Shown piece after piece: positions 26,025 through 33,106 of a stretch of 64,000 nt of DNA. The translations under genes were made by a program, and so were the position numbers. Below the pieces are notes generated by a model. The model saw only the letters and a program-made list of their open reading frames with translations. It was not told the DNA's origin and ran no database searches. The stretch comes from Pseudomonadota bacterium (GTDB taxonomy: Bacteria; Pseudomonadota; Alphaproteobacteria; Acetobacterales; Acetobacteraceae), in assembly GCA_021780935.1 (NCBI GenBank), contig JAJXXT010000144.1, positions 20,883 to 84,882 of the forward strand, written 5' to 3'. The stretch's first letter is position 1; each line of letters begins with the position of its first letter.

Positions 26025-27075
26025 GCAGTACGCCGTTGATGAACGCCGGCAGCTCCTGCTCGTAGTTGACGAAGCTGATCGTCGTTCCCGCGAACCCCGC
26101 CTCGGCGAGCCGGATCATCTCCTCGGCGATGTGGCGTGGCGTGCCCACCACGGGATAGGTCCCGGCACCGCCGGCGAAGCGCTTGCGATGCAGCCGGTAG
26201 GCCTCGGCGTCGTGCGAGCCGGAGAATTTCTCCTTCGCCCCCATGTAGTGGTCAACACTCGCCGCATCTTCCATCTCGACCGCGTAATGTTCGTAATAAG
26301 CCTCGGCCTCTGCCTGGGTCGGCCGGCACACGACATGGCACGTGGCCAGCACGCCCACCTCGCGCCCGGCCTGTTCCGCCCGGCCCCTGATATCGGCAAT
26401 CTGCTCGCGCCCCTTCGGGATATCGACGAAGCTGGTCAGCAGGCAGTCGGCCGCCCGCGCCGCGAAGTCCCGCCCCGGCGGCGAGAACGCGGCATTGACC
26501 GTGAGCGGCCGCGGCTGCTGCACCGGTAGCGGTTTTCCCGAGACATTTTTCAGCTGATAGAATTTGCCGGCGAAATCGAATGTCTCACCGGCATGGATGC
26601 GCGAGACGATGTCGAACCATTCATGCCCCTGCGCATAGCGGTCCTCGATCATCGGCAGGCCGAACATGCCGAACTCCTCTGGGTTCCAGCCGCAGACGAT
26701 GTTGAGCCCGGCCCGCCCGCGCGACTGGTGGTCGATCGTCGCCATCGCCTTGGCCGCAAACACCGGGTGCACCATCGGCACATGCACGGTCGAGAACAGC
26801 GTGATGCGCTCGGTGACGGCGGCAAGCCCGGCGGCGAAGGTCAGCGTCTCGTAGCTCAGCTCGCGCGAGTTCATCTCGCCGCCGAAACCCTTCCACCGGG
26901 CGATCGGCAGGAAGAAGTCGAGCCCCGCCTGGTCGGCCATCCGCGCCACGCGCACGATCCCGTCCCACGCCGCGGGCCAGCGCTCGGGCACGCGCGTCAG
27001 CGTCAGCCCGCCATCGGCGTTGGCGGAAAACACGCCGATCTTGAAGCGGTTGGCGTTCCATGATGGGTGATGCAT
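25990..27075 (-). CDS. LLM-class flavin-dependent monooxygenase, RutA-like
   Basis: Luciferase-like (SsuD/RutA branch) flavin-dependent monooxygenase, 361 residues. The segments IGVFSANADGG near the N-terminus and ARWKGFGGEMNS near residue 60 resemble RutA, the pyrimidine monooxygenase that cleaves a ring amide using a flavin peroxide. DHQSRGRAGLNIVCGW is the usual LLM flavin/substrate region. It has its own promoter with operator-like site C 65 bp upstream, tying it to the regulon. It probably needs the flavin reductase at 4738-5379. A lactam-opening or Baeyer-Villiger-type step on an oxindole intermediate is possible; the true substrate is unknown. Confidence 0.87.
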   Translation of the reverse strand: MHHPSWNANRFKIGVFSANADGGLTLTRVPERWPAAWDGIVRVARMADQAGLDFFLPIARWKGFGGEMNSRELSYETLTFAAGLAAVTERITLFSTVHVPMVHPVFAAKAMATIDHQSRGRAGLNIVCGWNPEEFGMFGLPMIEDRYAQGHEWFDIVSRIHAGETFDFAGKFYQLKNVSGKPLPVQQPRPLTVNAAFSPPGRDFAARAADCLLTSFVDIPKGREQIADIRGRAEQAGREVGVLATCHVVCRPTQAEAEAYYEHYAVEMEDAASVDHYMGAKEKFSGSHDAEAYRLHRKRFAGGAGTYPVVGTPRHIAEEMIRLAEAGFAGTTISFVNYEQELPAFINGVLPILREAGWRAA

Positions 27076-27135
27076 ACGCGCGCTCCCGAGGATGCTGGCC
27101 TCTCATGCCGGCGCCCGACTTTCGCACCGACGGCA

Positions 27136-27159
27136 GATATTTCAACCCTAAAATATCTC
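27136..27159. promoter_or_regulatory. Operator-like site C
   Basis: Element upstream of the LLM monooxygenase gene. It contains a perfect 7-bp inverted repeat, GATATTT-N8-AAATATC (27136-27157), and the core shared with sites A and B (TTCAA at 27141, then CTAAAATAT). It is the most symmetric of the three copies, as expected for a dimeric MarR operator. It lies 60-84 bp upstream of the LLM start. The oppositely oriented OsmC gene ends 36 bp to its right and is not under its control. Confidence 0.65.
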
Positions 27160-27194
27160 CGCCGCCCCATCGGCGCCATGCCCGGCGCGCCGCC

Positions 27195-27665
27195 TCACAG
27201 CTCGATGTAGCGCGCCTCGTAGCTCACCGGGAAACTCACCGAGCGCGCGATGAAGCAGAACTCGTGCACCTCCCCGTGCAGCGCGTCGGCCTGCGCCAGG
27301 TCGGCACCACGGTCGAGGTGGATGGTGGGCCTGAGCACCGCGCGCACGAATCGCCCCTCGCCGCGTGGGCTGGTCTCGCCAATGCCGAGCGGGTTGTCCT
27401 CGTAGCCGCGCACCACGATCCCCGCGGAACTTGCCAGATGCAGGTACCAGAGCATGTGGCAGCCCGCGAGGCTCGCCAGCAGCATGTCCTCGGGGTTGGG
27501 CTTCGTGGGGTCGCCACCCAGTGTGGGGTCGTTGGAACATTCGATCGCCGGCTTTCCCGGTGTCGCGATGCGCCAGGTGCGGTCATAGCCGCGGTAGTGT
27601 CGTGTTCCCTCGCCACGGTCTCCGGTCCAGACGATCGCCGCGGTGAAATCATGCTCCCTGGCCAT
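27195..27665 (-). CDS. OsmC family protein
   Basis: OsmC/Ohr-fold protein of 156 residues from the ATG at 27665; the longer frame upstream has no supporting start. Two family cysteines are visible, one in LLASLAGCHMLWYLHL and one in HEFCFIAR. These cysteines reduce organic hydroperoxides in characterised members. It lies outside the operator-bearing regulon and is transcribed toward the LLM promoter. A peroxide-detoxifying role is a family-based inference. Confidence 0.9.
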   Translation of the reverse strand: MAREHDFTAAIVWTGDRGEGTRHYRGYDRTWRIATPGKPAIECSNDPTLGGDPTKPNPEDMLLASLAGCHMLWYLHLASSAGIVVRGYEDNPLGIGETSPRGEGRFVRAVLRPTIHLDRGADLAQADALHGEVHEFCFIARSVSFPVSYEARYIEL

Positions 27666-27715
27666 GGTTACCCTCCCAATTGCAGCACTACCCCGCGCAT
27701 CCCTCGTATCATCGG

Positions 27716-27895
27716 TCACGGCGTCAGCCGCGCCGCGAGGAACTGCCGGACGCCTCGTTGCGCAGCGGCTGGATTGCCGCCGGCGGTGGCCGCCGAGACA
27801 ACGGGTCGAGCTTGCGCCGGTGCCACATCGCCCCGCGCGCACCGCAGCCGCATGAGCAGCGACAGCAGGGCGCGGGCGCGGAACGCGGCCGACAT
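27716..27895 (-). CDS. Candidate small protein, function unknown
   Basis: Possible 59-residue ORF (ATG at 27895, TGA at 27716) in the 348-bp gap between the OsmC and dmeR genes. The product is Ala/Arg-rich, begins MSAAFRARALLSLLMRLR and ends VRQFLAARLTP. Third codon positions are mostly G or C as in real genes here, and no other frame in the gap looks coding. There is only a weak ribosome-binding site and no recognisable family. It may be spurious. Confidence 0.27.
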   Translation of the reverse strand: MSAAFRARALLSLLMRLRCARGDVAPAQARPVVSAATAGGNPAAAQRGVRQFLAARLTP

Positions 27896-27985
27896 GTTCC
27901 ATGTTCCAGAAGTCGCGTCAAAGCGCCGTCGCCGGCATGGCCGCCGCCGCGAGAAGTCTCCCGGTGGCGCTGCCGTTGTATAGGG

Positions 27986-27995
27986 TAGGGGGCTA
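27986..27995. promoter_or_regulatory. Candidate DmeR operator
   Basis: A G-tract flanked by TA steps, TAGGGGGCTA, lies 19 bp upstream of the dmeR start, in the longer stretch TATAGGGTAGGGGGCTATG. RcnR/CsoR-family repressors recognise G/C-tracts flanked by AT bases, so this is the likely autoregulatory site of the dmeRF operon. This is a pattern match only. Confidence 0.4.
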
Positions 27996-28013
27996 TGCTA
28001 TGCTGTTGGAGTC

Positions 28014-28289
28014 ATGCACACGATCCGAGACAAAGCGCGGCTGCTCGCCCGCGTCCGTCGCATCCGCGGCCAGGTCGAGGCGATCGAACGCGCTCTCGAG
28101 GCGGAGGCCGGGTGCGAGCAGGTCATGCACCTGATCGCCGGCATGCGCGGCGCCACCGCGGGCCTGATGGCCGTGGTGGTGGCGGACCATGTCCGCACCC
28201 ATCTCGTCGATCCCGAAAAGCACCCGGGGGCGTTGAACGCGGAGGCCGCCGAGCAGCTTCTCGACATCGTCCGCACCTATCTGCGGTGA
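28014..28289 (+). CDS. dmeR: DmeR, RcnR/FrmR-family nickel/cobalt-responsive repressor
   Basis: All-helical CsoR/RcnR/FrmR-family repressor of 91 residues. The metal-binding fingerprint is His2, Cys34, His59 and His63, matching the His-Cys-His-His set of RcnR and DmeR (Ni/Co sensors) shifted by one residue. FrmR or CsoR have different ligands. The gene sits 7 bp upstream of a His-rich CDF transporter, the known dmeR-dmeF arrangement of alphaproteobacteria. It should repress the operon until Ni(II) or Co(II) binds. Confidence 0.9.
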   Translation: MHTIRDKARLLARVRRIRGQVEAIERALEAEAGCEQVMHLIAGMRGATAGLMAVVVADHVRTHLVDPEKHPGALNAEAAEQLLDIVRTYLR

Positions 28290-28296
28290 GGCAGGC

Positions 28297-29277
28297 ATGA
28301 ACAGCACCGACCCCTTGACCCTGACCCATTCCCACCGGTTTCTCGCCGCCGGCCATGCGCGCAGCGAGCGCCGCACCTGGGCGGTGATCGCGCTCTGCAC
28401 CGCGATGATGATCGCCGAGATCGTTGGCGGCCTGTTGTTCGGCTCCATCGCGCTGGTCGCGGACGGCCTGCACATGAGCACCCATGCCGGCGCGCTGCTG
28501 CTCGCGGCCATCGCCTATTCCTATGCTCGCCGCCATGCCGAGGATGGCCGCTTCAGCTTCGGCACCGGCAAGCTCGGCGATCTCGCGGGCTTCGCCAGCG
28601 CCATCATCCTCGCGATGATCGCGCTGCTCATCGGCTACGAGGCGGTCTCGCGCATTTTCGTTCCCGTTCCGATCCATTTCCGCGAGGCGATCCCGATCGC
28701 CGTGCTCGGCCTCGTGGTCAACTTGGCCAGCGCCTGGCTGCTGGGCTTCGATCATGACCACGATCACGGCCACACCCTCGGCCATGATCACCACCACGAC
28801 CACGATCACCATCACGACCACCATGACCACGACCATCGCGGCATCGCGCGCGACAACAACATGCGCGCCGCCGTCGTGCATGTGATGGCCGACGCCGCGG
28901 TCTCGGCGCTCGTCATTGCGGGCCTGCTGCTCGCCCGCGCCTTCGGCTGGGTCTGGATGGACCCGGTGGTCGGCATCGTCGGCGCCATCGTGATCGCGAG
29001 CTGGTCTTACGGGCTCATCCGCGACACCGGGGCCATCCTGCTCGACATGAACCCGGACCATGCGCTGGCCGCCCGGCTGCGCCATGTCATCGAGGACGAC
29101 GGCGACACGCTCGCCGACCTGCATCTCTGGCGCCTTGGCCCGGGCCATCTCGGCGCCATCCTCTGCGTGGCAACGCCGCACGACCGCACGCCCGGCCACT
29201 ACCGAAGCCGCTTGGCGGGCTTCCCCTCGTTGTCGCATCTCACCATCGAGGTACACCAGGCCGGGCCGCGGGCCTGA
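28297..29277 (+). CDS. dmeF: DmeF, cation diffusion facilitator for Co/Ni efflux
   Basis: Cation diffusion facilitator of 326 residues. Six transmembrane segments are visible, with the metal-site pattern HMSTHAGAL in helix 2 and HVMADAAVSALV in helix 5. A long His/Asp-rich cytoplasmic loop (about residues 150-185) contains more than a dozen histidines and is typical of DmeF. The C-terminal cytoplasmic domain includes HLWRLGPGHLGAILCV. It is co-transcribed with dmeR. It exports Co(II) and Ni(II) from the cytosol. Confidence 0.92.
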   Translation: MNSTDPLTLTHSHRFLAAGHARSERRTWAVIALCTAMMIAEIVGGLLFGSIALVADGLHMSTHAGALLLAAIAYSYARRHAEDGRFSFGTGKLGDLAGFASAIILAMIALLIGYEAVSRIFVPVPIHFREAIPIAVLGLVVNLASAWLLGFDHDHDHGHTLGHDHHHDHDHHHDHHDHDHRGIARDNNMRAAVVHVMADAAVSALVIAGLLLARAFGWVWMDPVVGIVGAIVIASWSYGLIRDTGAILLDMNPDHALAARLRHVIEDDGDTLADLHLWRLGPGHLGAILCVATPHDRTPGHYRSRLAGFPSLSHLTIEVHQAGPRA

Positions 29278-29316
29278 CGTCAGCCGGGGCCAGCCGGAAC
29301 CATTGCCCTGGTGGGC

Positions 29317-30522
29317 CTAGCGGGCTGCTGCCAGCAGCTTCTGCGCCGGCACCGCGGGGTCCGCCAGCATCGCCGCATCCACCGGTTTGCGTGCCTTGAT
29401 CAGCGCCTGCGCCGCCCGGATCTCGCGGGCGGCGCCGATCCCTTCGGCGCCGATCAGGCAACCCTCGGCGTCGAGATGAAACGCGGTGAAACTCGCCGCC
29501 CCCACCTCGCCGCGCCACACCACGCGCATCCCTTCCCGCGGCATCCCCGCTACCTGGAGGTTCACGCCGAGCTGATCCGTCCAGAACCATGGCACATCGT
29601 CATAGGGCTCGGGCTTGCCCGCCAGCGCGCGCCCGGCCGCGATGCCGTGGTTCTGTGCGTGCCGCCACGTTTCCAACACCATCCGCCGCCCGAACAGCGG
29701 ATGCGGGAACTCAGCCACGTCGCCCGCAGCATGGATGCCGGGCACCGCGGTCGCCGCCGTCTCATCCACCGGTATCGCGCCGGCGCAGGCGATGCCGGCG
29801 CTTTCGGCCAGCGCCGTCTCGCGCACGATGCCGATACCGGCGACCACCACATCCGCGGCCACCTCGAACCCGCCGCAGATCACCCGCCCCGGCTCGATCG
29901 CATGCACCGTGGCACCGAGCCGCAACGCAACGCCCGCCGCCTCGTGCCGCTCGCGCATGAACGCCGCCATCGGCGCGGACAGCACCCGCCCCATCACCCC
30001 GTCCGCCGCCTCGATCACGCTCACCTGGCAGCCCCGCGCCCGCGCGGAGGACGCGATTTCGAGCCCGATCACACCCCCCCCGATGCAGGCGACGCGAACC
30101 CCCGGCTCCAGCCGCGCCCGCAGCCTGGCGGCATCCTCATAGGTGCGCAGCAACATCGCGTGCTCGCCGCCGGGAACCGCCAGCGACCGCGCCCGCCCGC
30201 CGGTCGCGATCAGCAGCTTCTCCCAGCCCAGCACCTGCCCGTCCGCGAGCACCACCTCGCGCGCTGCGGTCCGGATCGCCGAGGCGCGCATCTCCGGCAG
30301 CATCGTGACCCGACGCTCCGCCAGTTTCTGCGCGGAGAAGAACAATTGCGGCGGCGGCAGCGTTGCCGCCAGCAGCGCGTCCTTGGAGAGCGGCGGGCGC
30401 TCATACGGCAGATGCGCCTCCGCACCGATCAGCGTTATCTCGCCCTGATAGCCCGCTTCCCGCGCCGCCACCGCCGCGTTGCCGCCGGTCTGCCCGGCCC
30501 CCACGATCACGATTCCGGCCAT
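29317..30522 (-). CDS. Ferredoxin reductase (FAD/NAD(P)H-dependent)
   Basis: Pyridine-nucleotide-disulfide-type reductase of 401 residues, rubredoxin/ferredoxin reductase branch. The N-terminal FAD motif is VIVGAGQTGG. The NAD(P)H motif is CIGGGVIGLE near residue 150, the FAD motif GIHAAGDVAEFP is near 265, and a C-terminal reductase domain follows. The ATG at 30522 has a G-rich ribosome-binding site; the longer frame to 30564 is less likely. It is divergent from a Rieske ferredoxin gene 71 bp away. The two resemble electron-transfer components of a ring-hydroxylating oxygenase and may feed the oxygenase at 15077-16872. Confidence 0.9.
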   Translation of the reverse strand: MAGIVIVGAGQTGGNAAVAAREAGYQGEITLIGAEAHLPYERPPLSKDALLAATLPPPQLFFSAQKLAERRVTMLPEMRASAIRTAAREVVLADGQVLGWEKLLIATGGRARSLAVPGGEHAMLLRTYEDAARLRARLEPGVRVACIGGGVIGLEIASSARARGCQVSVIEAADGVMGRVLSAPMAAFMRERHEAAGVALRLGATVHAIEPGRVICGGFEVAADVVVAGIGIVRETALAESAGIACAGAIPVDETAATAVPGIHAAGDVAEFPHPLFGRRMVLETWRHAQNHGIAAGRALAGKPEPYDDVPWFWTDQLGVNLQVAGMPREGMRVVWRGEVGAASFTAFHLDAEGCLIGAEGIGAAREIRAAQALIKARKPVDAAMLADPAVPAQKLLAAAR

Positions 30523-30593
30523 ATCCCCCCCGCGACAGGAACGCATCGGCTCGGTAAACGACATGCCACGATTCGCAGCGAAAGGGTGGCCGG

Positions 30594-30908
30594 ATGAGCG
30601 TTTGGACGAAGGTGGCGAAACTCAGCGACGTGGCGGAGGGCGCGGCGGTGCCGGTGCAGGCGGGCGGCAAGCAACTTGCCCTCTACAATCTCGGCGGCGG
30701 CGAACTGCGCTGCACCGACAATGTCTGCACGCACGCGTTCGCACTGCTCACCGATGGCTGGCTTGAGGAGGGCGTCATCGAATGCCCGCTGCACGCCGGG
30801 CGTTTCGACGTGCGCACCGGCAAGGGCCTCTGCGCCCCGATCGAGGAGGATATCGCGACCTACGCGGTCCGGATCGAGGCCGGCGATATCCTGGTCGAGC
30901 TGCCCTAA
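30594..30908 (+). CDS. Rieske-type ferredoxin of a non-heme-iron oxygenase
   Basis: Small Rieske [2Fe-2S] ferredoxin of 104 residues. Cluster ligands are in CTHAFALL and CPLHAGRFD, spaced as in the ferredoxins of biphenyl/naphthalene-type dioxygenases. The ATG at 30594 follows AAAGGG. It is divergent from the ferredoxin reductase gene. No oxygenase gene is adjacent, so it probably serves the oxygenase 14 kb to the left or one outside the window. Confidence 0.92.
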   Translation: MSVWTKVAKLSDVAEGAAVPVQAGGKQLALYNLGGGELRCTDNVCTHAFALLTDGWLEEGVIECPLHAGRFDVRTGKGLCAPIEEDIATYAVRIEAGDILVELP

Positions 30909-30932
30909 AACCCCCAACCCAAAGCCCGCGAC

Positions 30933-32036
30933 CTAGAATCCCCAGACATCCCGGGCGTTGTCGCGGAACAGGCGCTGGCGGGTTGCGGCGTCGAGCGGCA
31001 GGGGCAGCGCGCGTGCCGGGTCGTCGAAATCCCAGTGCGGGTAGTCGGTCGCGAAGATCAGCCGGTCCCACCCGATCCAGCCGATGACCTCGGCGAGATG
31101 CGCGGGGTCGGCGGGTTCCTCCATCGGCTGGGTGGTCAGCCAGACCTGCCGGCGGATGGTCTCGGAGGGCGGCTCCTTCACATGCGGCACCTCGGCGTGC
31201 ATCCGCGCCCAGAGCCGGTCGAGCCGCCAGGCAAAGCTCGGCAGCCAGGCAAATCCGGCCTCGATCAGCACCACTTTCAGCGCTGGGTGGCGCGCGAACA
31301 CGCCCTCGAAGATCAGCGAGGCGAGCCCGGCCTGGCTCGCCTGCGCATGCCCCGTCATCTCCTCGATGTAGTAGGAGGGCCAGCCGCCGCCGGTGATCGG
31401 GTGGCCGCCATAGCCGAAGGCGTGGATACCGATCGGCAACCCCGCCTCCACCGCCGCGTCGAAAATCGGCCAGTAGCGCCGCCGCCCGGTCGGCTCGCCC
31501 ATCCGCGAGAGCAGCAGCACCTGGGCGAAATTCCGGTCCCCGGCGCGCCTGCGGATTTCCGCCGCCGATGCCTCGGCGTCCTCGTAGGCCACCACCACCG
31601 AGGCACGCAGCCGGGCATCCTGCGAGGTCCAGCACGCCACCTGCCAGTCATTCACCGCCCGCGTCATCGCCGCCCCCAGTTCGAGGTTGCGGAACCCCTG
31701 CCCGGACGGCGCCAGCGGGTTGAGCATGCCGAACGCCACGTTGTTGGCGTCCAGATGCTGCGCCTGCATGAAGGAAAGGCTGGAGCCCGGCCGGCCGCCC
31801 TCCGGCGGCACCGCGTCGCGCCGATCCGCCCCCGGCTGGCTCTTGGGATAGGCCGGGCCGCTGAAGAACCCGTGCCGCGGCCCGGTGCCGAAGCGGCGGA
31901 TATGCTCCAGCCATCGCCGCTCCAGAAACGGCGCCAGCACCTCGAGGCTGCGCGCCGACGGGTGGATATCGCCATCCGCGATCGCGAGCCGGCTCGCCGC
32001 TGCCACCGACGTCGCCGGAATCTGCTGCACGTTCAT
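30933..32036 (-). CDS. Amidohydrolase-2 family protein, copy 1 of a tandem pair
   Basis: TIM-barrel amidohydrolase of the ACMSD-related family (PF04909), 367 residues. Visible motifs are GDIHP near the N-terminus, PIGIHAFGYGGHP near residue 200 and FATDYPHWDFDDP near 325 (the conserved Asp). It is related to the gene immediately upstream, whose stop overlaps its ATG by 4 bp. Members are metal-dependent decarboxylases or hydrolases of aromatic breakdown products. The substrate is unknown. Confidence 0.87.
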   Translation of the reverse strand: MNVQQIPATSVAAASRLAIADGDIHPSARSLEVLAPFLERRWLEHIRRFGTGPRHGFFSGPAYPKSQPGADRRDAVPPEGGRPGSSLSFMQAQHLDANNVAFGMLNPLAPSGQGFRNLELGAAMTRAVNDWQVACWTSQDARLRASVVVAYEDAEASAAEIRRRAGDRNFAQVLLLSRMGEPTGRRRYWPIFDAAVEAGLPIGIHAFGYGGHPITGGGWPSYYIEEMTGHAQASQAGLASLIFEGVFARHPALKVVLIEAGFAWLPSFAWRLDRLWARMHAEVPHVKEPPSETIRRQVWLTTQPMEEPADPAHLAEVIGWIGWDRLIFATDYPHWDFDDPARALPLPLDAATRQRLFRDNARDVWGF

Positions 32037-33061
32037 GCCGCCACCTCCGTCAATCGCCGATACGTAGCACGTGGGTTCTCCGTCCGCATCCGCCGCAGCA
32101 GGTCGGCCGGCAGCCCCCCGGGAACCGCCGCCAGATCATCGTTCCAGTGCGGATAGTCCGACGAGAACAGCAGCATCCCGCCGGCATCGAGCTGCTCGAC
32201 CACCCGCAGGAAGGTCGCCATATCGGGCGCGTCCATGGGCGCCAGCGATAGCTTGACCCGCCGCCGCACCAGCGCCTCCGGTGCCTCGTCGAGCCAGGGC
32301 ACCTCCATCCGCAGGCCGCGCCAGTATTTCGACAGTCGCCAGAGATGCGCCGGCAGCCAGGTGATGCCCGATTCCAGCAGCACGAAGGTTAGCTCGGGGA
32401 AGCGCTGCAGCACGCCCTCCGCCACCAGGCTGGTGAGCTGGGTCGCGAACCCGCCCGCCATGTTGGCATGGTCCTCGACGACAAAGCTGCCCCAGCCGAT
32501 CGGCCCCGGTGCGTGCCGATAGGCGGAGCCGGCATGGATGCCGACCGGCAGCCCTGCCCGCTCTGCCGCGGCGTAGATCGGCCAGAGCGCGCGCCGCCCC
32601 AGCGGCACCTCCAGCAGCGCCGGCAGCAGCACCTGCACGAAGCGCCGGTCCTCGGCGCAGCGGGCGATCTCGTCGGCGGCCAGCGCCGGGCTCTGGGGAG
32701 CGACCAGGATCGAGGCGCGGAACCGCGGATCGGCGTCGAGCCAGGTCGCCGCCATCCAGTCATTCGCCGCCCGCGCCCAGGCCGCCGCCATGTCCTCGCT
32801 GTGCAGCATCGCCACCGGCAGCAGCGGGTTCAGAATCGCGACATGGGTGCCCAGCGGATCGAGCGCCGCCGCGGCAAACCCCGCCGCATCCGCCGCCACC
32901 CCTCCTGGCCGCACACTGGTCGGCGCCAGGGGCGGCTCGTAATTGCTGATGAGCTCGTCCACCCCGCGCGAGACCAGCGTCTCGCGCCAGTGCGCGTCCA
33001 TGTGAGGCAGCAGCTCCGCGAGCTTAGGTGCCGGCGGATGCAGGTCGCAATCGAACATCAT
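32033..33061 (-). CDS. Amidohydrolase-2 family protein, copy 2 of a tandem pair
   Basis: Amidohydrolase of 342 residues related to the downstream copy. It starts MMFDCDLHPP, with the metal-binding DxH at the N-terminus. LPVGIHAGSAYRH lies near residue 180 and FSSDYPHWNDD near 305. It could begin at 33061 or one codon later; no good ribosome-binding site is seen. The tandem duplication suggests two consecutive or related substrates, or a heteromer. It is divergent from the D-aminopeptidase-like gene. Confidence 0.87.
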   Translation of the reverse strand: MMFDCDLHPPAPKLAELLPHMDAHWRETLVSRGVDELISNYEPPLAPTSVRPGGVAADAAGFAAAALDPLGTHVAILNPLLPVAMLHSEDMAAAWARAANDWMAATWLDADPRFRASILVAPQSPALAADEIARCAEDRRFVQVLLPALLEVPLGRRALWPIYAAAERAGLPVGIHAGSAYRHAPGPIGWGSFVVEDHANMAGGFATQLTSLVAEGVLQRFPELTFVLLESGITWLPAHLWRLSKYWRGLRMEVPWLDEAPEALVRRRVKLSLAPMDAPDMATFLRVVEQLDAGGMLLFSSDYPHWNDDLAAVPGGLPADLLRRMRTENPRATYRRLTEVAA

Positions 33062-33106
33062 CAACGGAGGCTAGAACGGGAGCGAGCCCGGCGCTACCGT
33101 CGCGCT

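Noticed and set aside
28750..28860. His/Asp-rich stretch as a low-complexity repeat element
   Set aside because: It encodes the functional metal-binding loop of DmeF, not an independent repeat.
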